A stretch of 47,977 nt of DNA, taken from Bacteroidetes bacterium HGW-Bacteroidetes-16. Lineage in GTDB: Bacteria > Bacteroidota > Bacteroidia > Bacteroidales > F082. A program made the position numbers and the translations under genes. Location of the stretch: NCBI GenBank assembly GCA_002840975.1, contig PHDN01000015.1, positions 99,192-147,168 of the forward strand. Reading direction: 5' to 3'. Numbering within the stretch: position 1 is the first letter of the stretch; each line of letters opens with the position of its first letter. A model generated the notes under the pieces. That model saw nothing but the letters and a program-made list of their open reading frames with translations. It made no database searches and was not told where the DNA came from. Below, piece after piece: positions 1 through 8,982 of this stretch.

Positions 1-874
1 CCACGATATCGCGTGGTGCCAGCGAACCTCTTGAATCATATTTGTCCATAAAGGGAGTGCCGTTTTTTGTTACCAGAAATGCTCCTGCACCCCGCATGGC
101 TTCGGTGATTAAAAATGAAGGCTTCTCATTGGGATTAAATAGTGAGGTTGGATGAAACTGCACAAATTCCAGGTTGCTGACGCGTGCCTTGGCACGATAA
201 GCCATGGCAATGCCATCACCTGTGGAAAAGGTTGGGTTGGTGGTAGTTTGGTATATATTACCCATGCCACCGGTAGCAATCATGGTGGTTTTTGCCAAGA
301 TGGTTTCAATTTGATTCGATTGTGTATTCAGGGCATAAACACCGAAACACTGAATGTTGTCGTGGCTTTGTTTGACAAGTTCTCCCAGGTGATGCTGGGT
401 AATCAGGTCGATGGAGAAATAGTCTTCCAGAATGGTGATGTTGGGATGTTTTTTCACTTTCACATCCAAAGCACGTTGGATTTCATAGCCCGTATTGTCT
501 TTGTGATGCAATATCCGAAACTCAGAGTGCCCACCTTCTTTAGCTAATGCAAACCGGCCCGAATCCTCTTTATCGAATTCAGTACCCCATTCTATCAATT
601 CTTTTACCCGTTCAGTACCTTCAGTGATGGTGATGCGTACAATTTCTTCGTTGTTGTGCCCCACACCCGCTTTCATGGTATCTTCGAAATGCTTTTCATA
701 ATTGTCGGGAGAATACATCACCGCTGCAATTCCGCCCTGAGCATAACTGGTGGCTGTGTCGTCCATGGAGGATTTTGACAACACACAAACGCTTCCGTGA
801 TCGGCTACCTTAAGGGCATAGATGAGCCCGGCCATGCCGGTACCAATCACTAAAAAATCAACTTTACGACGCAT
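1..874 (-). CDS. nadB: L-aspartate oxidase, partial (3' end outside window)
   Basis: First enzyme of de novo NAD synthesis: FAD-dependent oxidation of L-aspartate to iminoaspartate, which quinolinate synthase then uses. Reading the minus strand from the ATG at 874 gives an N-terminal FAD-binding stretch (VDFLVIGTGMAGLIYALK), then the family segment SSMDDTATSYAQGGIAAV, a later TMIATGGMGNIYQTT, FVQFHPTSLF, and finally LAPRDIV at the window edge. About 291 codons are visible; the family is usually about 520 residues, so the C-terminal part is missing. The fumarate reductase/succinate dehydrogenase flavoprotein family is the alternative, but the DDTATSYAQGG stretch fits NadB better. A Bacteroidota-type promoter lies just upstream. 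It shares strand with the MFS gene behind it, but its own promoter suggests separate transcription. Confidence 0.9.
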   Translation of the reverse strand, partial: MRRKVDFLVIGTGMAGLIYALKVADHGSVCVLSKSSMDDTATSYAQGGIAAVMYSPDNYEKHFEDTMKAGVGHNNEEIVRITITEGTERVKELIEWGTEFDKEDSGRFALAKEGGHSEFRILHHKDNTGYEIQRALDVKVKKHPNITILEDYFSIDLITQHHLGELVKQSHDNIQCFGVYALNTQSNQIETILAKTTMIATGGMGNIYQTTTNPTFSTGDGIAMAYRAKARVSNLEFVQFHPTSLFNPNEKPSFLITEAMRGAGAFLVTKNGTPFMDKYDSRGSLAPRDIV

Positions 875-888
875 GAGAAATATTTTTG

Positions 889-919
889 CAAAGGTAGTGC
901 ATCCTTGAAAACACGCAGA
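889..919 (-). promoter_or_regulatory. Bacteroidota-type promoter of nadB
   Basis: On the minus strand TCTG (rc of 916-919; consensus TTTG) is followed after 19 bases by TACCTTTG (rc of 889-896), a full match to the -7 element TAnnTTTG. It sits 14 bases before the nadB ATG, giving a very short leader. Confidence 0.6.
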
Positions 920-949
920 AAAAAACCTGTTTTATCTTGCAGGAAATGG

Positions 950-2116
950 CTATCGTTTTACCAGGCTGTTTCTTCTGAGCAGCAGGGCGGCAGGCAATGC
1001 CCCAAATGCCAGAAAGGCAGAAAAATGAAAGGTAGTGCTTAAACCAATTCTGTCGCCCAGGAAACCAGTGCTAATCACGGCGATGGCATTGGTGATGAAG
1101 TTGATGGTGGTAAAACTTGCATTCATCATGGCCGGCTGGTCACTGCCTTGTTCCAATACCAACGCCAGCAGAATGGGGCTCGTTGCATACAGCAGAACCC
1201 CTAAAAAAACCAGCAACACCATCTGAACCATAAATCCCGAATACACAAAAAGCAACATAAAAAAAGGGGCACTGATGGCCAGAAAGATCAATGATTTTAA
1301 TCTGCCAACCTTATCGGATATGCCCCCTGCAATAAAGCTACCGAAGGCCGCCGATCCTTGTAAAACAGAAAGCGCAATGGCGCCAGTAATTAAGGTGTTT
1401 CCTTTTAGTCCCAGATAGGTTGGCAAAAAAGTGGCCATTGAGGCTTTCATCACCGAACGGAAAAGCATGTAGGTGGCCAGGCTTAATAGAAAAGGTGCGT
1501 ATTGTTTCAGCGTTTTTCGCCAGTTGCCTATTGGAACTCCTTGCTGCGTAGTGGATTGGTAGTCCCTTTTTTCGAGCATGAGGTGCAGCACCAGGCTGAA
1601 AACAACCGCAGGAAAGATCAGCCTCCAGGTTCCTTCTAGGGTCCACCACGAAACCGTAGCCACAATCAGAATAGGGCCTACCATACGGGCTCCTTCGCCA
1701 CCCAGCATATACCAGCTCATCCCTTTTCCCGATTTGTTGCCGCTGTAATTCCTGATAACAATCGGTGATGGAACATGAAACAATGCCGAACTGATGCCCA
1801 TGGTAACAAGCAAGGCGCCCAAAACAACCAGGTTTGGGGCCAAACCGAGCAGACTTCCGCAAAGAGCCGTTAACAATGGTGTAAGGATAATGAGCAACCT
1901 CCACGGAAGTTTATGCGCAACGGCTCCTACAAACAGACTTAATATTGAAGGTAGATTTTGCAACATCAGCAACAGGCTGGACGAAGTAAGTGAGAGACTG
2001 AATTTACTGATAATCAGTGGAAGTAATGGTGGCAGGAAGGAAGAATATACATCGTGCAAAAAGTGAGCCACCGAAATAATCAGTACCTTAGGCCAGTGAA
2101 AAATTTTAGATGTCAT
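950..2116 (-). CDS. MFS transporter, fosmidomycin-resistance (Fsr)-like
   Basis: Inner-membrane major facilitator transporter of 388 residues with about 12 hydrophobic segments. The N-terminus carries SVAHFLHDVYSSFLPPLLP, the first-helix pattern I associate with the Fsr/fosmidomycin-resistance family, and residues ~260-275 hold the loop FIAGGISDKVGRLKS, the MFS GG-DrxGR motif between helices. The substrate cannot be told from sequence; Fsr relatives export drugs, and many are simply uncharacterised efflux proteins. It lies 89 bases downstream of sucB on the same strand and 75 bases upstream of nadB, so it may be read through from sucAB. A weak 4-bp stem with a T run lies just after the stop on the minus strand (about 918-943). 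Length is normal for the family. Confidence 0.8.
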   Translation of the reverse strand: MTSKIFHWPKVLIISVAHFLHDVYSSFLPPLLPLIISKFSLSLTSSSLLLMLQNLPSILSLFVGAVAHKLPWRLLIILTPLLTALCGSLLGLAPNLVVLGALLVTMGISSALFHVPSPIVIRNYSGNKSGKGMSWYMLGGEGARMVGPILIVATVSWWTLEGTWRLIFPAVVFSLVLHLMLEKRDYQSTTQQGVPIGNWRKTLKQYAPFLLSLATYMLFRSVMKASMATFLPTYLGLKGNTLITGAIALSVLQGSAAFGSFIAGGISDKVGRLKSLIFLAISAPFFMLLFVYSGFMVQMVLLVFLGVLLYATSPILLALVLEQGSDQPAMMNASFTTINFITNAIAVISTGFLGDRIGLSTTFHFSAFLAFGALPAALLLRRNSLVKR

Positions 2117-2205
2117 GAAATTTTCTGGTTATGGAGCTTCTGACTACATATTATTTCCTGATCTGAATGAAATCCAGTGGTTACCTCAATGCGGAAGTAC
2201 ATGAT

Positions 2206-3495
2206 TTATAAGCCCAGTAATATTTCCTCCGGGGGGCGACTTCCAAACAACATGCGTTCGGGATGCTCCAGCAACTCTTTCACTTTCACCAAAAATCCTA
2301 CCGAATCCCGGCCGTCGATCACCCGGTGATCATAAGAAAGTGCAATGTACATCATGGGATGAATTTCTACACTGCCATCAACGGCTATAGGCCTCTCCAC
2401 AATATTGTGCATGCCCAGAATGGCACTCTGTGGGGGATTGATGATTGGAGTGGACATCATACTGCCAAAAACGCCCCCGTTGGTAATGGTAAAGGTGCCA
2501 CCCTGCATTTCTTCTAGGCTGAGTTTGTTGTCGCGGGCTTTGGTTGCTAATTCTTTGATGGCCATTTCCAGCTCGGCCAGGCTGAGCATTTCTGCATTTC
2601 TGATAACGGGGACAACCAGGCCCTTTGGAGCACTTACGGCGATGCTCACATCCACATAATCGAAATGAATAATTTGATCCGCAGAAATCTGTGCATTTAC
2701 CTGAGGGAAAAAAGCCATTGCTTCAGTAACGGCCTTAGTGAAAAAAGACATAAATCCAAGGCTAATGTCATGTTTTTTAATAAAGGCTTCTTTGTATTTT
2801 TTTCGCAAGTCCATGATGGGTGTCATGTTCACCTCATTAAAAGTGGTGAGCATGGCCGTCTCGTTTTTTACTGACACGAGCCTGGCAGCCAGTTTTTTGC
2901 GCAATGGGCTCATGTTGGTATTTTTGCTCTCGCGGATTCCGGTCCAGGAATTTGAAAACTGCTGAGTCACAGGTTTCCCTGATGGAGATTGATCTTTGTT
3001 TTCCAAGTAGAATTCAACATCTTTTTTCCCAACCCGATAATTCTTATAGAAGTTAACCAAATCACTTTCCGTTACTTGGTTGATTTCCATCAGCTTTTTA
3101 GCCAGAGGCGAAATGTGCAAATCGATTGGAGTAGTCTTGTTTGTCTTCATTGGTTCAATTACTTTTTCTTTCGCTGGTGAAGTCTTTTTGACAGGTTCAT
3201 CTGCTTTTTCAGCAGGTTGTGTTTTTGGAGGTGAAATTTTTCCCGATTCAGTTCCTTTGGCTTCTGTATCAATGGTGGCAATCACCGAATTAACTTCAAC
3301 AGTAGTCCCTTCATCAACAAGAATGGTGATTTTACCTTCGGCACCCGCAGCCACACTCAGGGTAGCTTTGTCTGAGTCAATTTCAACAACATCTTCACTG
3401 GTGTTTACCTGTTGTCCATTGGCTACCAGCCAACCGGCAATTTGCACTTCGGTAATCGATTCTCCCGGACTGGGTACTTTTATTTCAACAATCAT
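2206..3495 (-). CDS. sucB: Dihydrolipoyllysine-residue succinyltransferase, 2-oxoglutarate dehydrogenase E2
   Basis: Core E2 subunit of the 2-oxoglutarate dehydrogenase complex; it passes the succinyl group from E1 to CoA. Domain order is clear in 429 residues: one lipoyl domain at 1-76 with the lipoylated lysine K43 in [10 protein letters not shown], a Lys/Pro/Glu-rich linker at ~80-125, a peripheral subunit-binding domain at ~128-165 ([20 protein letters not shown]), a second linker, and the catalytic acyltransferase domain from ~195 with active-site His390 and Asp394 in [11 protein letters not shown]. It starts 42 bases after sucA and forms an operon with it. E3 (dihydrolipoamide dehydrogenase) is not in the window. 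The association with sucA makes the succinyl rather than acetyl specificity likely. Confidence 0.96.
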   Translation of the reverse strand: MIVEIKVPSPGESITEVQIAGWLVANGQQVNTSEDVVEIDSDKATLSVAAGAEGKITILVDEGTTVEVNSVIATIDTEAKGTESGKISPPKTQPAEKADEPVKKTSPAKEKVIEPMKTNKTTPIDLHISPLAKKLMEINQVTESDLVNFYKNYRVGKKDVEFYLENKDQSPSGKPVTQQFSNSWTGIRESKNTNMSPLRKKLAARLVSVKNETAMLTTFNEVNMTPIMDLRKKYKEAFIKKHDISLGFMSFFTKAVTEAMAFFPQVNAQISADQIIHFDYVDVSIAVSAPKGLVVPVIRNAEMLSLAELEMAIKELATKARDNKLSLEEMQGGTFTITNGGVFGSMMSTPIINPPQSAILGMHNIVERPIAVDGSVEIHPMMYIALSYDHRVIDGRDSVGFLVKVKELLEHPERMLFGSRPPEEILLGL

Positions 3496-3537
3496 AGTCG
3501 TATTATATCAAAAGTTGGGTCATCATGAGCATGCCTA

Positions 3538-6390
3538 TTATGTCAACGGCTTTACAGCAGAGTGGAATTTCGAGTCGACGTGATCGACATTCATGTCTTT
3601 CAATTCTTTTTCAAATTGTTTCCATTTATTGCCGATGCAGACCATCTCGCATGAAGTTTCCAGGTAAGGGCAATTGCATTCACCCATCACCTTATCCAAT
3701 ATTTTTTGATGGCGTATGATATGGAATTTTCCGGAACCTGTAGAAGGACTTCCGCTGGCAGGCCGGGCGACGAGTTTTACCGGAAAATGCGTGCCAAGCA
3801 GATCATGAACAAAGTTCCAGGCGCCCATATTGGCAGGTTCTTCCTGCGCCCAGATAAAGGTTTTTGCCAGGCTGTAACGGGCATTCACCTTTTTAACCTG
3901 TGCAACCGGAAAAGGGTAAAGTTGCTCAATGCGCACCAACGCGATGCGGTCGTTGTTTAGTTTCTCCCTCTCGGCGAGCAGGTCATAAAACAGTTTCCCG
4001 TTACAATACACCACCTTACTTACTTTTTTGGGGTCTGCCGTTTCGTCATCAATTATTTCTTTAAATCCACCTGATGTAAGTTCGTTTACCGATGAAATGC
4101 ATCGTGGGTGGCGCAGCAAACTTTTTGGAGTAAATACAATGAGTGGTTTTCTGAACGGACGATGAAGCTGTCGCCGAAGCAGGTGGAAAAAGTTGGCTGG
4201 TGTGGTACAGTTGGCAATTTGCATGTTGTTTTCGGCTGCCAGTGTCAGGAAACGTTCCATCCGGGCGCTGGAATGCTCGGGTCCCTGGCCTTCGTAACCA
4301 TGTGGCAGCAATACCACCAGGTCGTTCATCACATTCCATTTTCCCTCGGCACTGCTGATAAACTGGTCGAAGATCACTTGCGCGGTGTTGGCAAAATCAC
4401 CAAACTGGGCTTCCCAAATAGTGAGTTTGTTGGGAGATGCCAGTGAATATCCATATTCAAAACCAAGGACTCCATATTCTGACAGGCTGGAATTGTAAAC
4501 CTCAAATTTCGCCTGACGAGAATCGATATGGTTTAAAGGAACATATTTTTCATCCGAGTCTTCGATGTTCAACACGGCATGTCGATGCGAAAAAGTTCCC
4601 CTTTCAACATCCTGGCCACTTAATCGAACGTCATATCCTTGGTTAACAAGGCTTCCGTAGGCCAGCAATTCGCCCATCGCCCAGTCCAGTGTTTTATCGT
4701 CAAGTACTAATTTGCGGCGTTGTTCCTGTAATCGAACTGTTTTTCTGAAAAATTTCTTGCCTTCAGGCAAGGCGGTGATGCGCTCGGTAATCAACTCAAC
4801 TTCCTTATTGGAGATAGAGGTGTCGGGGGATGTCACAAAATCTTCGTCAACAGCCCGTCGAATATCCTTCCAGGTGTCTGCCAGAAAACTGTGGATTGTC
4901 GTGATTTGATGTGAGCCGGCTTTGGCCAGGTTTTCTTCCAACTTCGTATTTAAATGGGACTCTTCCAGCCGACAATTTTCTTCTGTAGTAACCTGTTGGG
5001 AAATTAATTCATTTTTATAAATCTCATATGCATCGGGATGTGTTTCGATGGCTTTATACAAAACAGGTTGTGTAAAACGGGGTTCATCGCCTTCGTTGTG
5101 GCCATACCTTCGGTAGCATAATATATCGATGAAAACATCTTTGTGAAATTTATTTCTGAATTCCATAGCCGTTTGGATACTAAAAACCATTGCTTCCGGA
5201 TCATCCCCATTGACATGGAAAACCGGCGAAAGTGTTGTTTTGGCCACATCAGTGCAATAAGTACTTGATCGGGCATCCAGGTAATCTGTTGTAAAACCTA
5301 TCTGGTTGTTAACCACCAAATGAATGGTACCACCCGTGGTATAACCTCTGAGGTCCTGCATTTGGATAACCTCATACACGACCCCTTGCCCGGCAATGGA
5401 TGCATCGCCATGTATTAAGATAGGTACAATCTGGGTGTTGTCGCCATGATAAATATCATCGATTTTTGCCCTTGTTATCCCCTCAACAATTGGGTCAACG
5501 GCTTCCAGATGTGATGGATTTGGAGTGAGTGTAAGCTTTACTACTTTGCCACTACTCGATTTTCGCTGGATAGTATAGCCCAGATGGTATTTAACATCAC
5601 CCAACAGAGCCTCATCATCATATTCTACCCCTTCAAATTCAGAAAAAATAGCCTGATAAGGTTTTCTTAGGATATTGGCCAGCACGTTTAATCGGCCCCG
5701 GTGTGGCATTCCAATAATGAATTCTTTAATGCCCAGTTCAGAACCTTTTTCCATGACTGCGTCCAAAGCCGGTATTAACGATTCAGCTCCTTCAAGCGAA
5801 AAGCGTTTTTGACCGGGGAATTTTTTCTGTAAGAATTTTTCAAAGTGTACTGCACGCAATAATTTTGTCAGGATATACTTTTTTTCTTCTACCGAATAAT
5901 TCGGATGATTTCGGGAGGATTCAAATCGGTTTTGAAGCCAGGATATTATATCCAAATCCCTGATAAACAAATATTCCACTCCTATGGAACGACAATAAGT
6001 TTCCTCCAGAAAACCAATAATGTCTTTCAATTTGGCTTTACCTAAATTGATTTTTTCACCGGCATAAAAGGTGCGATCCAGGTCTTTTTCCGTAAGACCA
6101 AAGTTCTCGATATCGAGGGTGGGAAGATAAGTTCGCCTTTTCCTTACAGGATTAGTTTTGGTAAACAGGTGCCCGCGTCGCCGATAATCGTTAATCAGGT
6201 TAATGACTTTGAATTCGTCAGATGTAGCCTGGCTTTTACCTAAAGCCGTATAGTTTTTTTGAGCCAGATCGAACCCCATGAAAAAGGCCTGCCAGCCCTT
6301 GTCAACTGAATTGCGATCGGTAAGAAACTGCTGGTACAGTGATTCGATAACATCCGGATCGGTACTATTTAAAAAACTGTAATCATCCAT
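3538..6390 (-). CDS. sucA: 2-oxoglutarate dehydrogenase E1 component
   Basis: Thiamine-diphosphate-dependent E1 subunit that decarboxylates 2-oxoglutarate and succinylates the lipoyl group of SucB in the TCA cycle. At 950 residues it has normal length. The N-terminal segment (DYSFLNSTDPDVIESLYQQF) is the E2-interacting extension typical of this family. Residues ~225-240 hold GMPHRGRLNVLANIL, followed by NPSHLEAVDP, HGDASIAGQGVVYE and the ThDP-binding NNQIGFTTD; the C-terminal half carries the transketolase-like pyrimidine domain (FGDFANTAQVIFDQFI, LLPHGYEGQGPEHSSARMER). It is the first gene of the sucAB unit and has a good TAnnTTTG promoter 23 bases upstream. Confidence 0.97.
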   Translation of the reverse strand: MDDYSFLNSTDPDVIESLYQQFLTDRNSVDKGWQAFFMGFDLAQKNYTALGKSQATSDEFKVINLINDYRRRGHLFTKTNPVRKRRTYLPTLDIENFGLTEKDLDRTFYAGEKINLGKAKLKDIIGFLEETYCRSIGVEYLFIRDLDIISWLQNRFESSRNHPNYSVEEKKYILTKLLRAVHFEKFLQKKFPGQKRFSLEGAESLIPALDAVMEKGSELGIKEFIIGMPHRGRLNVLANILRKPYQAIFSEFEGVEYDDEALLGDVKYHLGYTIQRKSSSGKVVKLTLTPNPSHLEAVDPIVEGITRAKIDDIYHGDNTQIVPILIHGDASIAGQGVVYEVIQMQDLRGYTTGGTIHLVVNNQIGFTTDYLDARSSTYCTDVAKTTLSPVFHVNGDDPEAMVFSIQTAMEFRNKFHKDVFIDILCYRRYGHNEGDEPRFTQPVLYKAIETHPDAYEIYKNELISQQVTTEENCRLEESHLNTKLEENLAKAGSHQITTIHSFLADTWKDIRRAVDEDFVTSPDTSISNKEVELITERITALPEGKKFFRKTVRLQEQRRKLVLDDKTLDWAMGELLAYGSLVNQGYDVRLSGQDVERGTFSHRHAVLNIEDSDEKYVPLNHIDSRQAKFEVYNSSLSEYGVLGFEYGYSLASPNKLTIWEAQFGDFANTAQVIFDQFISSAEGKWNVMNDLVVLLPHGYEGQGPEHSSARMERFLTLAAENNMQIANCTTPANFFHLLRRQLHRPFRKPLIVFTPKSLLRHPRCISSVNELTSGGFKEIIDDETADPKKVSKVVYCNGKLFYDLLAEREKLNNDRIALVRIEQLYPFPVAQVKKVNARYSLAKTFIWAQEEPANMGAWNFVHDLLGTHFPVKLVARPASGSPSTGSGKFHIIRHQKILDKVMGECNCPYLETSCEMVCIGNKWKQFEKELKDMNVDHVDSKFHSAVKPLT

Positions 6391-6412
6391 GAATGCTGGA
6401 TTAGTTAGTTTA

Positions 6413-6444
6413 CAAAGTTATTAAACTATTGGTTGCCGTTGCAA
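6413..6444 (-). promoter_or_regulatory. Promoter of sucAB
   Basis: Minus strand: TTGC (rc of 6441-6444), 20-base spacer, TAACTTTG (rc of 6413-6420), matching the TTTG / TAnnTTTG consensus of the Bacteroidota primary sigma factor. The sucA start codon follows after 22 bases. Confidence 0.6.
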
Positions 6445-6473
6445 TTTAGATTAATTATAAACAGAAAAAAAGT

Positions 6474-6513
6474 CTAAAAAAAACCCGACCGCAATATACT
6501 ATTCACGGCCGGG
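6474..6513 (-). terminator. Rho-independent terminator of the ferredoxin gene
   Basis: Read on the minus strand, CCCGGCCG (rc of 506-513 region of line 6481, positions 6506-6513) pairs with CGGTCGGG (rc of 6484-6491) with one G-T pair, followed by a run of eight T. It lies 23 bases after the ferredoxin stop and before the sucA promoter, separating the two units. Confidence 0.8.
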
Positions 6514-6536
6514 AAGTTGTTTTTGATGGATGTTTC

Positions 6537-6704
6537 TTATTCCTGATGAATAGCTTCAACGGGGCAAACATCGGCGCAAGCGCCACAATCTGTACACAAA
6601 TCCGGATCAATTACATAGATATCACCTTCTGAAATTGCTTCAACCGGGCATTCATCAATGCAAGTTCCGCAAGCTGTACAGTCATCATTAATTTTATGAG
6701 CCAT
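6537..6704 (-). CDS. 2[4Fe-4S] ferredoxin
   Basis: A 55-residue bacterial clostridial-type ferredoxin. Two classical cluster motifs are complete: C9-x2-C12-x2-C15-x3-C19-P and C37-x2-C40-x2-C43-x3-C47-P, giving two low-potential [4Fe-4S] centres. I start it at the ATG at 6704 (MAHKINDD) because an upstream in-frame ATG at 6755 would add 17 residues unlike any ferredoxin and would put the start at or before the likely transcription start. It lies between sucAB and the divergent korAB and is the natural electron acceptor of KorAB, which reduces ferredoxin. It has its own -7 element and terminator, so it is a single-gene unit. Confidence 0.95.
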   Translation of the reverse strand: MAHKINDDCTACGTCIDECPVEAISEGDIYVIDPDLCTDCGACADVCPVEAIHQE

Positions 6705-6735
6705 AATACTAATCTTTAATTGAAAAAACTGGTTG

Positions 6736-6743
6736 CAAATATA
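6736..6743 (-). promoter_or_regulatory. -7 element of the ferredoxin promoter
   Basis: TATATTTG on the minus strand (rc of 6736-6743) matches TAnnTTTG. No well-spaced TTTG was found, only TTGT about 16 bases further up. The position, 31 bases before the ATG at 6704, supports the downstream start of the ferredoxin. Confidence 0.5.
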
Positions 6744-6755
6744 CAGAGTTTGCAT

Positions 6756-7130
6756 TAAAACAACTTGAAAAAGATTTCAATTTTTGGCGTTTTCGACAAT
6801 TATCAGCCTAAAAATGCTTGATTTTAAAGGAAACAGCCATGGTAAGATTCCTGAGTTTGTTGATTCTGAGGTATAAGTAATTTGAATAACAGGATATTAT
6901 ATCGATAAATGAAAAAACTCACATTGTAATTTAGTCTAATTCTATTTTGCAATTAAAATGTTAACTTGAAATAACAGGGTAAGTTTATATATACTTGAAA
7001 ATCAGAATTTATAAAAATTTGCTATTTTTTGGTATGTTAAGATAATATCCAGAAAAAGAAAAAAGGCAAAATCAGTGGTTTTGGCGAATAATAATAAGCT
7101 TAATTTTGCCCTGTTTTAAAAAAAGTTCTA
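6756..7130. promoter_or_regulatory. Divergent intergenic region between ferredoxin and korAB
   Basis: 375 AT-rich bases with no convincing gene. It holds the korA promoter (7080-7108), an inverted repeat GGCAAAAT (7065-7072) / ATTTTGCC (7103-7110) around that promoter, and an imperfect palindrome at 6981-6996 (AAGTTTATATATACTT). Otherwise I see only short open frames such as a 13-codon one at 6839. Confidence 0.5.
7080..7108 (+). promoter_or_regulatory. Promoter of korAB
   Basis: TTTG at 7080-7083, 17-base spacer, TAATTTTG at 7101-7108 (full TAnnTTTG match). The korA ATG follows 22 bases later. The -7 element overlaps the right arm of the GGCAAAAT/ATTTTGCC inverted repeat. Confidence 0.6.
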
Positions 7131-8981
7131 ATGACATCCAAAAAAGACAGAGTAGTTGAATTGAAGAAAGCCGTTATTCGTTTCGCTGGTGATTCGGGTG
7201 ATGGAATGCAGCTTACAGGAAACCTTTTTTCTGACTCAACAGCTTTTGCAGGGAATGATTTTGCCACATTTCCTGATTATCCATCTGAAATCAGGGCACC
7301 TCAAGGTACCATTTCAGGTGTTTCAGGCTTTCAAATTCATTTCGGCAAGGTTGACATTCATACCTCCGGCGATTTGGCTGATGTATTGATAGCCATGAAC
7401 CCGGCCTCGCTGAAGGCCAACATGAACTGGATTACCAGGGAGGCAATTATTATTGTTGATAGCGATACCTTTACGGATAAGAATCTGGAGAAAGCCGGTT
7501 ATAAAAGCGATCCGCTCGAAGACGGTACATTATCGGGCCATGTAGTTGTGAAGGCACCCATCGGAACCATGACCAAAGAAGCTGTTAGTCCTCTTAATCT
7601 GGATAACAAAACAGCTCAGAAATCGAAAAACATGTTTGCTTTGGGCATTGTTTTTTATATGTTCAACCGCGATTATAAACCCACATTTAAATTCTTCGAA
7701 CAGAAGTTTAAAGCCAATCCACTGATTGTGGAAGCAAATAAAGCGGTATTGACTGCCGGCTACTATTTTGGCGACACCATCGAAGCTTTTGCAAATACCT
7801 TTAAAGTTGAGCCTGCTGATTTAGCAAAAGGCCTCTACCGGAATGTAACAGGAAACCTGGCTACTGCCTGGGGATTGATGGCCGCTTCAGAACGTGCCGG
7901 ACGGAAAATTTTCCTGGGTTCATATCCCATCACTCCGGCTACTGAAATACTTCAGGAATTAACGAAACATAAAGAACTTTCTGTAATAGCGCTTCAGGCC
8001 GAAGACGAAATAGCAGGTGTTGTTTCCAGTATTGGTGCCGCTTTTACAGGATCTCTGGCTGTAACCACCACTTCGGGGCCCGGTCTGTCACTAAAAAGCG
8101 AAGCCATTGGATTGGCTGTTATTACTGAACTTCCTATAGTCATCGTTGATGTGCAACGGGGAGGACCTTCAACGGGATTACCAACTAAATCAGAACAATC
8201 GGATTTATATCAGGCTTTGTTTGGACGCAATGGTGAGGCTCCCGTTATTGTGATGGCAGCAATAAGCCCGACAGATTGTTTTTATGCAGCTTATGAAGCG
8301 TGTAAACTGGCTCTTGAACACATGACCCCGGTCATATTGTTGACAGATGGCTCCATTGCCAATGGATCAGAAGTGTTCCGAATCCCCAAGGTGGCCGATT
8401 TGCAATCCATTACACCCCCTATCGTTCCAGCCAACGATCCGGACTATAAACCTTATAAACGTAATCCTGAATCGTTGAGCCGCAGTTGGGCACTTCCCGG
8501 AACACCTGGCCTGCGGCACCGACTGGGTGGTCTTGAAAAGGATAATGTTTTTGGAAACGTGTCTTCCGATCCAAAGAATCACCAGTTGATGTGCGAGCTC
8601 AGACAGGAAAAAGTGAACAGAGTAGCCAATTATATTCCTGAACAGGAAGTCATAGGTGACGATCATTCCGATGTGCTGATGGTAAGCTGGGGTGGTACCT
8701 ATGGTGTTATGCTCACTGCCCTCGAAGAACTGAGAAACAAAGGCAAATCGGTTAGCCTGGCCCATTTTAAATACATTATGCCTCTTCCGCGAAACACCCG
8801 GGAAATCCTTTCGGGGTATAAGAAAATTGTAGTCTGTGAAATTAACCTCGGGCAGTTTGTAAACTATCTGCGCATGCAATTTCCTGAATTTAGCTATCTT
8901 CAATATAATAAAATCCAGGGATTGCCTTTTATGGTGGCTGAATTGAAAGACAAGGTTAATGAACTCTTAAACGATTTATAA
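7131..8981 (+). CDS. korA: 2-oxoacid:ferredoxin oxidoreductase, fused gamma-alpha subunit (2-oxoglutarate type)
   Basis: Catalyses, with KorB, the CoA-dependent oxidative decarboxylation of a 2-oxoacid, most likely 2-oxoglutarate, with reduction of ferredoxin; the reaction is reversible. In 616 residues the order is a gamma domain (about 11-200, starting FAGDSGDGMQLTGNLF) and an alpha/pyrimidine-binding domain from ~245 (GRKIFLGSYPITPATEILQ, then ALQAEDEIAGVVSSIGAAF and TTTSGPGLSLKSEAIGLA), then a C-terminal domain II (VSWGGTYGVMLTALEELR). The fusion and length are those of KorA proteins of Bacteroidota. One base separates its stop from korB, so the pair is one operon. Branched-chain or pyruvate specificity cannot be excluded from sequence alone. 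Confidence 0.93.
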   Translation: MTSKKDRVVELKKAVIRFAGDSGDGMQLTGNLFSDSTAFAGNDFATFPDYPSEIRAPQGTISGVSGFQIHFGKVDIHTSGDLADVLIAMNPASLKANMNWITREAIIIVDSDTFTDKNLEKAGYKSDPLEDGTLSGHVVVKAPIGTMTKEAVSPLNLDNKTAQKSKNMFALGIVFYMFNRDYKPTFKFFEQKFKANPLIVEANKAVLTAGYYFGDTIEAFANTFKVEPADLAKGLYRNVTGNLATAWGLMAASERAGRKIFLGSYPITPATEILQELTKHKELSVIALQAEDEIAGVVSSIGAAFTGSLAVTTTSGPGLSLKSEAIGLAVITELPIVIVDVQRGGPSTGLPTKSEQSDLYQALFGRNGEAPVIVMAAISPTDCFYAAYEACKLALEHMTPVILLTDGSIANGSEVFRIPKVADLQSITPPIVPANDPDYKPYKRNPESLSRSWALPGTPGLRHRLGGLEKDNVFGNVSSDPKNHQLMCELRQEKVNRVANYIPEQEVIGDDHSDVLMVSWGGTYGVMLTALEELRNKGKSVSLAHFKYIMPLPRNTREILSGYKKIVVCEINLGQFVNYLRMQFPEFSYLQYNKIQGLPFMVAELKDKVNELLNDL

Positions 8982-8982
8982 A

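Noticed and set aside
918-943. Terminator after the MFS gene on the minus strand
   Set aside because: Stem of 4 bp (CCTG/CAGG) with a T run; mentioned in the gene entry but too weak to list.
1338-1904. 188-residue open frame on the minus strand inside the MFS gene
   Set aside because: Same-strand alternative frame over a clear MFS protein; its product has no recognisable motif or signal.
3080-3583. 167-residue plus-strand open frame opposite sucB
   Set aside because: Antisense to an intact lipoyl/linker region; low-complexity antisense of Lys/Pro-rich codons.
6839-6880. 13-codon open frame in the ferredoxin-korA intergenic region
   Set aside because: Too short, no conserved product and no leader-peptide features such as repeated regulatory codons.
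8367-8903. 178-residue minus-strand open frame opposite korA
   Set aside because: Antisense to conserved KorA sequence; no motif or promoter.
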